Assembly: GCA_910577685.1 (NCBI GenBank)
Contig: CAJTOH010000047.1
Span: 1-27,186, forward strand
Origin: an uncultured Dorea sp.
GTDB taxonomy: Bacteria > Bacillota > Clostridia > Lachnospirales > Lachnospiraceae
DNA: 27,186 nt
Reading direction: 5' to 3'
Numbering within the stretch: position 1 is the stretch's first letter; each line of letters begins with the position of its first letter. Below, in pieces: positions 15,947 through 23,760 of this stretch. The notes beneath the pieces were generated by a model that saw nothing but the letters and a program-made list of their open reading frames with translations, did not search any database and was not told the DNA's origin. The translations under genes and the position numbers were made by a program.

Positions 15947-17128
15947 ATGGCAAAAAGAGACCGTTTATCAGGAAATGAAGCGATTGCAATCGCATTGAGA
16001 CAGATTAATCCGGATGTATTTCCGGCGTTTCCCATTACCCCGTCCACGGAGATTCCTCAGTATTTTGCGTCCTTTGTGGCAAACGGGCAGGCGGACACGG
16101 AATTTATCCCTGTGGAGAGCGAGCACAGCTCTATGAGCGCGGCAATCGGCGCGTCGGCGGCAGGGGCAAGAAGTTTGACGGCGACCTCTTCCTGCGGGCT
16201 TGCCTATATGTGGGAGGAGTTATACATAGCGGCGTCTAACCGTCTGCCTCTGGCGCTTGCAGTGGTGAACCGCGCGTTGTCGGGACCGATCAATATTAAC
16301 TGTGATCATTCGGACAGCATGGGCGCAAGAGATGCCGGATGGATTCAGATTTATGCGGAGAATAATCAGGAAGCCTACGATAACATGGTGCAGGCATACC
16401 GTATTTCCGAACATCAGGAGGTGAGGCTTCCGATTATGATCTGTCAGGACGGATTCATTACCAGTCATGCCGTGGAGAATATGGAATTGCTGGAAGACGA
16501 TGAGGTAAAGAGGTTTGTGGGGGAATATGAACCGGAGAATTATCTGCTGAACCCGGATTGTCCGATGGCGGTAGGACCTTATTCCATCTCAGATTATTAT
16601 ATGGAAGCAAAGCGCAGCCAGGCCGAAGGTATGAAGCATGTGGAGCGGGTTGTGTTGGAGGTGGCAAAGGAATTTGCCGGGATTTCAGGCAGAGAGTATG
16701 GGTTATTCGAGGCGTATCATATGGAAGACGCCGAGTATGCCGTAGTTATGATCGGTTCTGCGGCAGGTACGACGAAGGACGCCGTCGATGCTTTAAGGGA
16801 AAGAGGAGAGAAGGTTGGGCTTTTGAAGATCCGTCTCTACCGTCCGTTCCCGGCAGAAGCAATCGCAAAAGCCCTGGCAGGCGTCAAGGCGGCCGCCATC
16901 ATGGACCGGGCGGAGGGGTATACTAATCATGGAGGCCCTCTCGGGGCGGACGTGATGTCTGCGCTGTATCGGGCAAAGTCACAGGCTCTGGCAGTAAATT
17001 ATATCTATGGGCTTGGTGGCCGCGACGTACGGGTGGAAGATATGGAAGGCGTGTTTGCAACCCTGAAACAGATAGCTGAGGACGGCGATGCAGGCGAGAC
17101 GTATCGCTATCTGGGAATCAGAGAATAG
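15947..17128 (+). CDS. porA: 2-oxoacid:ferredoxin oxidoreductase, alpha subunit
   Basis: 393 residues, normal length. Diagnostic segments are FPAFPITPSTEIPQYF, ESEHSSMSAAIGASAAGAR, the TSSCGLAYMWEELYIAA region and RALSGPININCDHSDSMGAR. They belong to the pyrimidine-binding and substrate part of the thiamine-diphosphate enzyme. The C-terminal half (MIGSAAGTTKDAVDALRERG) is the transketolase-C-like domain. The DHSD segment favours a pyruvate-type enzyme, but substrate range in this family overlaps with branched-chain and other 2-oxoacids. Confidence 0.93.
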   Translation: MAKRDRLSGNEAIAIALRQINPDVFPAFPITPSTEIPQYFASFVANGQADTEFIPVESEHSSMSAAIGASAAGARSLTATSSCGLAYMWEELYIAASNRLPLALAVVNRALSGPININCDHSDSMGARDAGWIQIYAENNQEAYDNMVQAYRISEHQEVRLPIMICQDGFITSHAVENMELLEDDEVKRFVGEYEPENYLLNPDCPMAVGPYSISDYYMEAKRSQAEGMKHVERVVLEVAKEFAGISGREYGLFEAYHMEDAEYAVVMIGSAAGTTKDAVDALRERGEKVGLLKIRLYRPFPAEAIAKALAGVKAAAIMDRAEGYTNHGGPLGADVMSALYRAKSQALAVNYIYGLGGRDVRVEDMEGVFATLKQIAEDGDAGETYRYLGIRE

Positions 17129-17141
17129 GGGGGGACAAAAG

Positions 17142-18077
17142 ATGGGTTATAATTTTAAAGAGACGATGAGCAAACCGGAACGTCTTGCGCCGGGACACAG
17201 AATGTGCGCCGGGTGCGGCGGTACGATTGCAGTAAGAAATGTACTGCGCGGACTCCATGAAGGGGATAAGGCTGTAATCGGAAACGCTACCGGCTGTTTG
17301 GAGGTATCCACATTTACCTACCCATATACGGCATGGGAAGACAGTTATATTCACAATGCATTTGAAAATGCAGGAGCAACCCTAAGCGGAGTGGAAGGCG
17401 CATACAAGGCTCTGAAAAGAAAAGGGAAATTAGACGAAACCTTTAAGTTTATCACATTCGGAGGCGACGGCGGAACCTATGATATTGGTTTTCAGTCATT
17501 ATCCGGCGCGATGGAGCGCAATACGGATATGGTGTATGTATGTTACGACAACGGCGCATATATGAACACCGGAATCCAGCGTTCCTCTGCTACGCCGATG
17601 TATGCGGATACGACGACGACCCCGGTAGGAAGCGTCAGCAACGGAAAACCCCAGAACAGAAAAGACCTGGCGGCGATTATTGCGGCGCATGATATCCCAT
17701 ATGTGGCGCAGACCACATTTATCGGGAACTTTAAGGATCTTCATTTGAAATCTGAGAAAGCAATCTATACGCCGGGAGCGGCATTTCTAAATATCATGGC
17801 GCCGTGTCCCAGAGGATGGAGATATAACACGCCGGATATTATGGAGATCTGTAAGCTGGGTGTGGAGACTTGCTACTGGCCGTTATTTGAGGTGGCGGAA
17901 GGTAAGTGGATCCTGAACTACGAGCCGAAAGAGAAGCTGCCGATTGAAGATTTCCTGAAACCCCAGGGACGTTTTAAACATTTATTCAAGAAAGGAAACG
18001 AATATCTGATCGAAGAATTCCAGAAGGAAGTGGACCGCAGATGGGAAGAGCTTAAGTTCAGATGTTCCAGAGGATAG
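17142..18077 (+). CDS. porB: 2-oxoacid:ferredoxin oxidoreductase, beta subunit
   Basis: 311 residues from ATG 17142; the open frame runs 54 bases further up, into the alpha gene, but the GGGGGGACAAAAG site fixes the start. Features are the cluster-binding HRMCAGCGGTIAVRN, ATGCLEVSTFTYPYTAW, and the thiamine-diphosphate motif FGGDGGTYDIGF followed by DNGAYMNTGIQRS. Another conserved Cys lies in APCPRGWRY. With alpha it forms the active site. Its stop is six bases before the transporter GTG. Confidence 0.94.
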   Translation: MGYNFKETMSKPERLAPGHRMCAGCGGTIAVRNVLRGLHEGDKAVIGNATGCLEVSTFTYPYTAWEDSYIHNAFENAGATLSGVEGAYKALKRKGKLDETFKFITFGGDGGTYDIGFQSLSGAMERNTDMVYVCYDNGAYMNTGIQRSSATPMYADTTTTPVGSVSNGKPQNRKDLAAIIAAHDIPYVAQTTFIGNFKDLHLKSEKAIYTPGAAFLNIMAPCPRGWRYNTPDIMEICKLGVETCYWPLFEVAEGKWILNYEPKEKLPIEDFLKPQGRFKHLFKKGNEYLIEEFQKEVDRRWEELKFRCSRG

Positions 18078-18083
18078 AGAGGC

Positions 18084-19550
18084 GTGAAGAGAGAAAAGTT
18101 CGGGTCACGGATGGGATTCATCCTAGTATCTGCCGGATGTGCGATCGGGATTGGTAATGTATGGAAGTTTCCCTATATGTGCGGGGAATTTGGAGGAGCG
18201 GCATTCATCCTCATCTATCTGGCATTTCTGCTGATTATGGGAATACCGGTTATGGTCTGTGAGTTTGCCGTGGGAAGAGGGAGCCGCCGAAGTGTAGCGG
18301 CAAGTTTTGAGAAACTTGAAATAGTCGGGACCCGCTGGCATATGATGAAATGGATTGGCGTGATCGGATGCTATCTGCTGATGATGTTCTATACGACGGT
18401 GGGCGGCTGGATGATGTATTACTGTTACCGGAGTATTAGAGGGGAATTCGCAGGCGCGTCCTCCGAGACGGTGACGGCCGGATTCTCGGATATGCTGGGA
18501 GACGTGCAGGTTATGACATTCTGGACGGTTTTGATCTGCATCATTGGATTTGGGGTCTGTTTCTTTGGAATCCGGAAAGGGATTGAGCGTGTCTCAAAGG
18601 TTATGATGTCCGCGCTTCTTATCATTATGGTAGCGCTGGCGGTCCATTCGGTTTTCCTGAAAGGCGCGGGGGAGGGAATTCGCTTCTATCTCGTGCCGGA
18701 TTTTGCAGGAATGAAGGAAATAGGTATAGGAAATGTCATCTTCGGGGCAATGAGTCAGGCGTTTTTCACCCTTTCCATCGGAATAGGGGCGATGTTGATC
18801 TTCGGCAGTTATATCGGAAGAGAGAGAAGCCTGACGGGAGAAGCCATTAGTATTACGGCTTTGGATACGTTCGTGGCATTGATGGCGGGATTCATTATTA
18901 TTCCGTCCTGCTTCGCCTTTGGAATCGAGCCGGGGGCAGGGCCAAGCCTGATTTTTATTACGATACCGAATATATTTGCCCAGATGCCGGGCGGACGGGT
19001 TTGGGGAGCGCTGTTCTTCCTGTTTCTGACCTTTGCGGCGTTTACGACGATCGTAGCCGTGTTTGAGAATATTATTTCATTTGCCATGGATCTGCTTGGA
19101 TGGTCCAGAAGCAAGAGTGTGCTGGTGAACGTAGTTCTGCTCATTGTATTAAGTATGCCCTGTGTGCTGGGATTTAATGTGCTGGCAGGTTTTGAGCCTC
19201 TGGGCGCGGGGACGAATATTATGGATCTTGAGGATTTCATCGTGTCCAATAATCTTCTTCCTCTCGGAAGTCTTGGATACGTGCTGTTCTGCACCAGAAA
19301 GAACGGCTGGGGATGGGAGGACTTCCTTGAAGAAACCAATGCGGGAGAAGGGATTCGTTTTCCGCGGGGGTTAAGAGGGTATGTGTCGTATGTGCTTCCG
19401 GTGATTATCATCGTCATATATCTCAAAGGATATTATGACAAATTTGTTGGACAGGGGAGCGCGGCGCTTGCCGGATGGATGGCGGCGGCAATTCTGTTCT
19501 TAGGGTTCGTGCTGTTCTGTGCAGGGGCAAAAACGGAGAAGGAATCATAG
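18084..19550 (+). CDS. Sodium-dependent amino-acid transporter (NSS/SNF family)
   Basis: 488 residues, polytopic, about 11-12 spans. The first span carries the NSS signature GCAIGIGNVWKFPYMCGEFGG, including the unwound Gly stretch that makes the Na+ and substrate sites of LeuT, then GIPVMVCEFAVGRGSRRS. Bacterial members (LeuT, MhsT, TnaT, Tyt1) take up neutral or aromatic amino acids with Na+. The GTG start lies six bases after porB, so it is the fifth gene of the operon, linking amino-acid uptake to 2-oxoacid oxidation. Substrate is not predictable from what I can see. Confidence 0.9.
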   Translation: MKREKFGSRMGFILVSAGCAIGIGNVWKFPYMCGEFGGAAFILIYLAFLLIMGIPVMVCEFAVGRGSRRSVAASFEKLEIVGTRWHMMKWIGVIGCYLLMMFYTTVGGWMMYYCYRSIRGEFAGASSETVTAGFSDMLGDVQVMTFWTVLICIIGFGVCFFGIRKGIERVSKVMMSALLIIMVALAVHSVFLKGAGEGIRFYLVPDFAGMKEIGIGNVIFGAMSQAFFTLSIGIGAMLIFGSYIGRERSLTGEAISITALDTFVALMAGFIIIPSCFAFGIEPGAGPSLIFITIPNIFAQMPGGRVWGALFFLFLTFAAFTTIVAVFENIISFAMDLLGWSRSKSVLVNVVLLIVLSMPCVLGFNVLAGFEPLGAGTNIMDLEDFIVSNNLLPLGSLGYVLFCTRKNGWGWEDFLEETNAGEGIRFPRGLRGYVSYVLPVIIIVIYLKGYYDKFVGQGSAALAGWMAAAILFLGFVLFCAGAKTEKES

Positions 19551-19576
19551 CGTATATGTGAACATAAGATAAAACA

Positions 19577-19613
19577 GGGGGGATGCCGAAAATAAATTTT
19601 TCAGACATCCCCT
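19577..19613. terminator. Bidirectional terminator between converging operons
   Basis: GGGGATG...CATCCCC stem with an inner A/T-rich stem, between the transporter stop (19550) and the end of the minus-strand anti-sigma gene (19676). On the minus strand it is followed by TGTTTTATCTT, a better U-tract than on the plus strand. Confidence 0.65.
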
Positions 19614-19675
19614 CATATTATACGCTTATAAGGCTGTTAATGCTGTCATAGGAAGAGAAAACCTGGGATTTCTGT

Positions 19676-21124
19676 CTACAGATTCAAATCCACATATCCG
19701 ATTTCCAGCCCTTCCTCACAGAAACAATTGTCTCCCTGAAAGTTCAGATATAGTTTATCCAGTTCATCCTCATTGATTACCCATGCCAGATGTACTGTGG
19801 CGCTTTCTCCGGGCCCGATTTTAGGTATATAATTTTTATCAAGGTGTCCGCCGGAAACATCAAAGTAGCCCATCTCGGGTGTTATGCTGCGGTGTTCATT
19901 TTCCACGTAATCACAGGTATCGTCGGCGCGGTCGAAGATTCGGATGGTATCCCCTTCCTGAACGATAGGTATGAGGGAAACCAGGTACCCGGCGTCGTAG
20001 ATTGTTTCGCTGCTGTTATTTGTATATTCTACGGTTGCATATACCAGCTTTAAGGGAACCTGTTCTGTGCGTATCAGCTCAGGGAGTCTATTGACCCCGT
20101 CTCCCAATTTCATGTAGTTTAAGGTGTCGCTGGTCAGTTTTCCGTCAGCGCCGGTCAGCTCCAGCCATTCGCCAGGAATTTTTCCGTCGTCGGTCAAAAG
20201 AGAAAGATTATCTGCTACCTGAACATCTGTGACAGAGGCTTCAAGTTGTATTTCGGTGGTGTTGTCATCGTCTAAAAAGCTTGGTACGTCGAATTTGTCT
20301 CCAATCTGATGGACAGTCATGTCAGACACATTAGCTTCCATGAAATAATAATCGGAAGCTGCGCCAGTATCCTCCTTACCCTCAGGCTGAACATATTCAC
20401 TCCAGCGGGGGAGTCCTTCGGAGGAAACAGTGCTGCCGGTAGGAAGCAGTTCAATATTTTCTGCAAGCTTTATCAGTTCATCTTTATCTGCATACCCCCA
20501 TGAACTTACGGGGAGAATCCGGTTCAGATCCTCATATAAGATATAGATCGTTTCGTTCTTCCATTTCTGGTCTTCCGTATAACTTTGGCACAGATACAGG
20601 GCGTCATGTCCCTGAATAGTAAGAGTCTGCGTATCTTTTAGGAAAGTTACGGATAACGGATCGGTTTCGTCAATGAGCAGCGGCTCTTCTACATAGTAAC
20701 CTGCTTCGCTGTTTTCCGGGTTTATAAAGTAGTGATCCGGACTTTTTGAGGCATCTTGCCGGAATCCTTCCGGAATATAATTTACCCGTACCTCAATCTC
20801 TTCAACCTCTTTCAGCAGCTCTTCTTTGGAAGAGATTTGAAGGCGTGCACTATATTCCTGTTCTTTTTCTAAATGCATCTGGTAGATTTTGTTGGCGGCA
20901 AACCCTGTTCCGACGATGCAAAGCAGCGCGGCCGCTGCAATAGCCGAAAACTTTTTAAACGGCAGAGCCTTTCTGCGGATTGTATTATAAGAAAGGATCG
21001 AATCTGCCGGATTCTGCCCATTCAGTGAATGTAAAGTATCGTCTATCCGGCTTTTCACCATATCCGGTGTACGTGCATTTTGATAAATATCCCGTATCAT
21101 TTGTTCTTGCTGTTTTTTATTCAT
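19676..21124 (-). CDS. Membrane anti-sigma-factor-like protein with large outer domain
   Basis: 482 residues. Residues 1-57 are hydrophilic and probably cytoplasmic. One membrane span lies at about 58-77 (FSAIAAAALLCIVGTGFAA). About 400 residues lie outside. The first outer part (about 112-227, from VRVNYIPEGF to ELIKLAENIELLP) looks like the DUF4367 fold common in clostridial sigma-factor partners. The second half is beta-rich and unassigned, ending near a CFCEE segment. Its ATG overlaps the end of the sigma gene by eight bases, the usual arrangement for an ECF sigma factor and its anti-sigma factor. No zinc-binding HxxxCxxC motif is visible in the N-terminus, so it is not a classic ZAS protein. 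Confidence 0.7.
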   Translation of the reverse strand: MNKKQQEQMIRDIYQNARTPDMVKSRIDDTLHSLNGQNPADSILSYNTIRRKALPFKKFSAIAAAALLCIVGTGFAANKIYQMHLEKEQEYSARLQISSKEELLKEVEEIEVRVNYIPEGFRQDASKSPDHYFINPENSEAGYYVEEPLLIDETDPLSVTFLKDTQTLTIQGHDALYLCQSYTEDQKWKNETIYILYEDLNRILPVSSWGYADKDELIKLAENIELLPTGSTVSSEGLPRWSEYVQPEGKEDTGAASDYYFMEANVSDMTVHQIGDKFDVPSFLDDDNTTEIQLEASVTDVQVADNLSLLTDDGKIPGEWLELTGADGKLTSDTLNYMKLGDGVNRLPELIRTEQVPLKLVYATVEYTNNSSETIYDAGYLVSLIPIVQEGDTIRIFDRADDTCDYVENEHRSITPEMGYFDVSGGHLDKNYIPKIGPGESATVHLAWVINEDELDKLYLNFQGDNCFCEEGLEIGYVDLNL

Positions 21125-21605
21125 AAGATTTCAAGACCTCCTTTCGACCTCTTGACAGCCGTTGTTTTACTGTGTCCTCCGAAATTTCAAGAATATGGGA
21201 AATCTCGCGGACCGTATAACCGTCGCCGTAGTATAACGCCATTACCATTCTGGTTCCTTCACTGAGCTTCTGTATCATAGATATGAACATGATGTTTTCC
21301 TCTACATTTTCGATATAAGGTTCAGGAATTTGTTCCAGGGATTCCGTCGGATGCTTTTTTCTCAGGATCTCGTTGCATTTATTTATCAGGATCCGTATCA
21401 TCCATGTCTTAAAATATTTTGCTTCTCTTAGGGTTTGGAGTTTCTCCCACCCTGCCAGAAGCATTTCCTGAATAGCGTCGGCTGCGTCCTCGTCGTTATA
21501 CAGCCTGCTTCTGGCAATTCGGTAAAAGGAATCCTGATGAATGTGGATTAACTCCCCGTATGCCTTTTCATCTTTCTGCTGCGCCCGCTTTACCAAATTA
21601 ATCAT
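21117..21605 (-). CDS. ECF-type RNA polymerase sigma factor
   Basis: 162 residues, typical of group 4 sigma factors. Region 2 spans about residues 10-80 (YGELIHIHQDSFYRIARSRL, then DAADAIQEMLLAGWEKL and FKTWMIRILINKCNEILRK). Region 4 spans about 105-160 with the helix-turn-helix MALYYGDGYTVREISHILEI followed by DTVKQRLSRGRKEVLK. It is cotranscribed with the overlapping membrane protein. An ECF-type promoter lies upstream, suggesting it activates its own operon. The stimulus is unknown. Confidence 0.93.
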   Translation of the reverse strand: MINLVKRAQQKDEKAYGELIHIHQDSFYRIARSRLYNDEDAADAIQEMLLAGWEKLQTLREAKYFKTWMIRILINKCNEILRKKHPTESLEQIPEPYIENVEENIMFISMIQKLSEGTRMVMALYYGDGYTVREISHILEISEDTVKQRLSRGRKEVLKSYE

Positions 21606-21662
21606 ATGTTCTGTCTCCGTATCTTGTTTTTGGTTTACTCATAATAGCTATTATACATATTA

Positions 21663-21690
21663 GACGTATCCGGAAACAGAAAAGGTGACA
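21663..21690 (-). promoter_or_regulatory. ECF-sigma-type autoregulatory promoter
   Basis: On the minus strand TGTCACC(TTTT) at 21690-21680 is followed, 18 bases after TGTCAC, by CGTC (21666-21663). This resembles the TGTAAC-N17-CGWC type promoters used by Bacillus SigX-like ECF factors. It lies about 60 bases before the sigma ATG. A vegetative TATAAT-like element just downstream could give basal expression. Confidence 0.6.
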
Positions 21691-21719
21691 AGTTTCTTAA
21701 TAAGTTTCCGGAAAACAGG

Positions 21720-21748
21720 TTGACTTCATGTATAACTCATGGTATAGT
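21720..21748 (+). promoter_or_regulatory. proC promoter
   Basis: TTGACT (21720-21725), 17-base spacer, TATAGT (21743-21748). Start near 21755, directly before two palindromic sites and about 67 bases before the proC ATG. It is divergent from the sigma-factor promoter. Confidence 0.75.
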
Positions 21749-21765
21749 CAGTACAAACAGGAGAT

Positions 21766-21796
21766 ATTGTATACAATTCAAAGAAATGTATACAAT
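21766..21796 (+). promoter_or_regulatory. Paired GTATAC-centred operator upstream of proC
   Basis: A perfect 12-bp palindrome ATTGTATACAAT (21766-21777) and a second TGTATACAAT copy (21787-21796) with centres 19 bases apart, nearly two helical turns. They lie in the first transcribed bases, a place for repression by roadblock. The TTGTATACAA core is of the kind bound by GntR-family (FadR-type) repressors. No such regulator is in the window. Confidence 0.55.
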
Positions 21797-21821
21797 AAAT
21801 AAAATAAGGAAGGTGTATAAA

Positions 21822-22616
21822 ATGAAATTAGGATTTATCGGAACCGGCAATATGGCGTCGGCGATTATGGGCGGAATTATCAAGAAACAGATCATCGCGG
21901 CAGAAGAGATTATTGGAGCGGATTTATTTGAACCCGGAAGGCAGAAGGCTAAGTCGCAGTTCGGGATCCACGTAACCGCCAGCAACAAAGAAGTAGTTGA
22001 GAAAGCGGAAGTAATCGTGTTATCTGTGAAGCCGCAGTTTTATGCGGATGTCATTCATGAGATTCGCGACGGGGTTCGTGACAATCAGATTGTGATTACA
22101 ATTGCGCCGGGAAAGACCCTTGCATGGCTTGCCGAGCAGTTTGGCAAGGAGGTAAAATTAGTCCGTACAATGCCGAATACGCCGGCTATGGTGGGAGAGG
22201 GTATGACTGCGGCATGTCCTAACCAGAATTTGTCAGAGGAAGAGGTCGCATATGTGCGTACCCTTCTGGAAAGCTTCAGCCGTGTGGAGATTGTTCCGGA
22301 ACGGTTGATGGACACGGTGGTTTCTGTAAGCGGAAGCTCCCCTGCGTATGTATTCATGCTGATTGAGGCTATGGCGGACGCGGCGGTTTCCGGCGGGATG
22401 CCGAGACCGCAGGCGTATCAGTTTGCTGCGCAGGCAGTTCTCGGAAGCGCCAAGATGGTATTGGAGACGGGAAAACATCCGGGGGAATTGAAGGATATGG
22501 TATGCTCCCCGGCAGGAACAACCATCGAAGCAGTACGCGTTTTAGAGGAGAGGGGCTTTAGAAGCGCGGTTTTTGAGGCTATGAAGGTCTGCGAAGAGAT
22601 GTCCAAAGGGATGTAA
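21822..22616 (+). CDS. proC: Pyrroline-5-carboxylate reductase
   Basis: 264 residues, standard length. Last step of proline synthesis: reduction of pyrroline-5-carboxylate with NAD(P)H in the cytoplasm. The Rossmann start is MKLGFIGTGNMASAIMGGII. Other family segments are VVLSVKPQFYADV, RTMPNTPAMVGEGMTA, the signature SVSGSSPAYVFMLIEAMADA and the C-terminal DMVCSPAGTTIEAVRVLEE. I reject the longer frame from 21720 because AAGGAAGG sits before ATG 21822 and the extension runs through the promoter and palindromes. Confidence 0.96.
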   Translation: MKLGFIGTGNMASAIMGGIIKKQIIAAEEIIGADLFEPGRQKAKSQFGIHVTASNKEVVEKAEVIVLSVKPQFYADVIHEIRDGVRDNQIVITIAPGKTLAWLAEQFGKEVKLVRTMPNTPAMVGEGMTAACPNQNLSEEEVAYVRTLLESFSRVEIVPERLMDTVVSVSGSSPAYVFMLIEAMADAAVSGGMPRPQAYQFAAQAVLGSAKMVLETGKHPGELKDMVCSPAGTTIEAVRVLEERGFRSAVFEAMKVCEEMSKGM

Positions 22617-22667
22617 CTGCCAAGAGGCAAGGATGATTAAGATCGTAGAAGGATAGGAGAAGAGAGA

Positions 22668-23408
22668 GTGAATGAAATAATAGAGTCTTTATATGCCAGA
22701 AAATCTACGCGTGTATTTACGGAGAAAGACATTTCAAAAGAAGACAGAGAGATGATCTTAAATGCCGCGCTGCAGGCGCCGACTGCGGGATGTCAGATTT
22801 TGTATACGATTCTCAATATTACGGATCAGGAAAAGAAGGAAAAACTGGCTGAACTTTGCGATCATCAGGCGTTTATAGCCAAAGCGAAGATGGCTCTGGT
22901 GTTCTGCGCCGACTGCCGCAAATGGTTTTCTTTTTACAAGGAGGCAGGTTTAGATCCCCGTAAGCCCGGCGCAGGCGATTTACTGCTGGCTGTGGAGGAC
23001 GCTGTAATCGCCGCCCAGAATACCGTGACGGCGGCGGAGAGTCTGGGGATTGGTTCCTGTTACATAGGAGACGTGATGGAAAATGCAGAGGATATGAAGG
23101 AGCTCTTGGGTCTTCCCGCTTACGTATATCCGGCATGCATGCTGGTCTTCGGTTATCCGACAGACCAGCAGAAGGACAGGAAGAAGCCGGAGAGATTCGC
23201 TCTTTCCGATATTGTCTGCGAGAATGTTTATCAGGATAAGAGCGGTCAGGCAATCCGGTCCATGTTTGACGGGAGAACGGGCGGTAAAGACTATGATGAA
23301 TGGATGGAGGCTTTCTGGAAAAGGAAGTATGAATCTGATTTTGCTATTGAGATGAATCGCTCCATGGAGGAATATCTGAAAGACTTCTTAACGGTGTCTG
23401 TCCGGTAG
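22668..23408 (+). CDS. Nitroreductase-family flavoprotein
   Basis: 246 residues, FMN-dependent NAD(P)H oxidoreductase fold. The N-terminal YARKSTRVFTEKDISKEDRE contains the family's RxSxRxF FMN-phosphate site. AALQAPTAGCQ and the AAQNTVTAAESLGIGSCYIG helix are also typical, and the last ~60 residues form an extended helical tail seen in NfsA/Frp-like members. GTG 22668 is the start, with GGAGAAG upstream. It lies 51 bases after proC on the same strand without an intervening terminator, so the two are probably cotranscribed. The natural substrate is unknown. Confidence 0.87.
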   Translation: MNEIIESLYARKSTRVFTEKDISKEDREMILNAALQAPTAGCQILYTILNITDQEKKEKLAELCDHQAFIAKAKMALVFCADCRKWFSFYKEAGLDPRKPGAGDLLLAVEDAVIAAQNTVTAAESLGIGSCYIGDVMENAEDMKELLGLPAYVYPACMLVFGYPTDQQKDRKKPERFALSDIVCENVYQDKSGQAIRSMFDGRTGGKDYDEWMEAFWKRKYESDFAIEMNRSMEEYLKDFLTVSVR

Positions 23409-23760
23409 TTTCTGTACTTCCATTGTTTCCACATGATGGCGGTCATTGCGGCAAGGGAGCTTTCCACGTCAATAGCGGTGTCGGAGCTTATCACGCCCGC
23501 AGTATTGTCGACTAAATGCTGCCCCACGCCAAAGACCGCCATAGTGATGTCAAAGCGTGGGCAACCACATAGACGGCTGCCCACACTTTGAACCCATACT
23601 TTTATTTGTATCAGGGCTTGCCTGATACGATGACAGAGAATCCCGTGCTGATTTCAAGACAGGTTCTTTCAAATCTTCATACACAGAAATACTCAATTCC
23701 TTCCGTTCTTCATCAAAGAGGACATTCCTCTTGTAAAAGCTCCAATAAAAAAATCCTCCC
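23409..23760. other. Gene-free stretch with two strong hairpins and coding-like debris
   Basis: 352 bases between converging genes. It holds one 13-bp hairpin with a single mismatch (23551-23563 with 23578-23590, 14-base loop) and one perfect 8-bp hairpin (GTATCAGG/CCTGATAC, 23608-23628). Neither has a T-run. Minus-strand frames here have a protein-like look over 30-50 codons (for example FDITMAVFGVGQ) but are broken across frames and match nothing I can name. A decayed gene or insertion remnant is likely. Confidence 0.4.

Noticed and set aside
18809..19426. 205-codon minus-strand frame inside the NSS transporter gene
   Set aside because: Shadow of a highly hydrophobic coding gene; low-complexity composition and no start signal.
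21720..21821. Longer proC frame starting at 21720
   Set aside because: It begins in the promoter -35 and runs through the paired palindromes; the Rossmann start MKLGFIGTGNMA follows a good ribosome site at 21822.
23291..23584. Minus-strand 97-codon frame read as an IS110-type transposase end
   Set aside because: FDITMAVFGVGQ is faintly similar to a transposase segment, but the following residues do not continue the match and the frame overlaps the nitroreductase gene.
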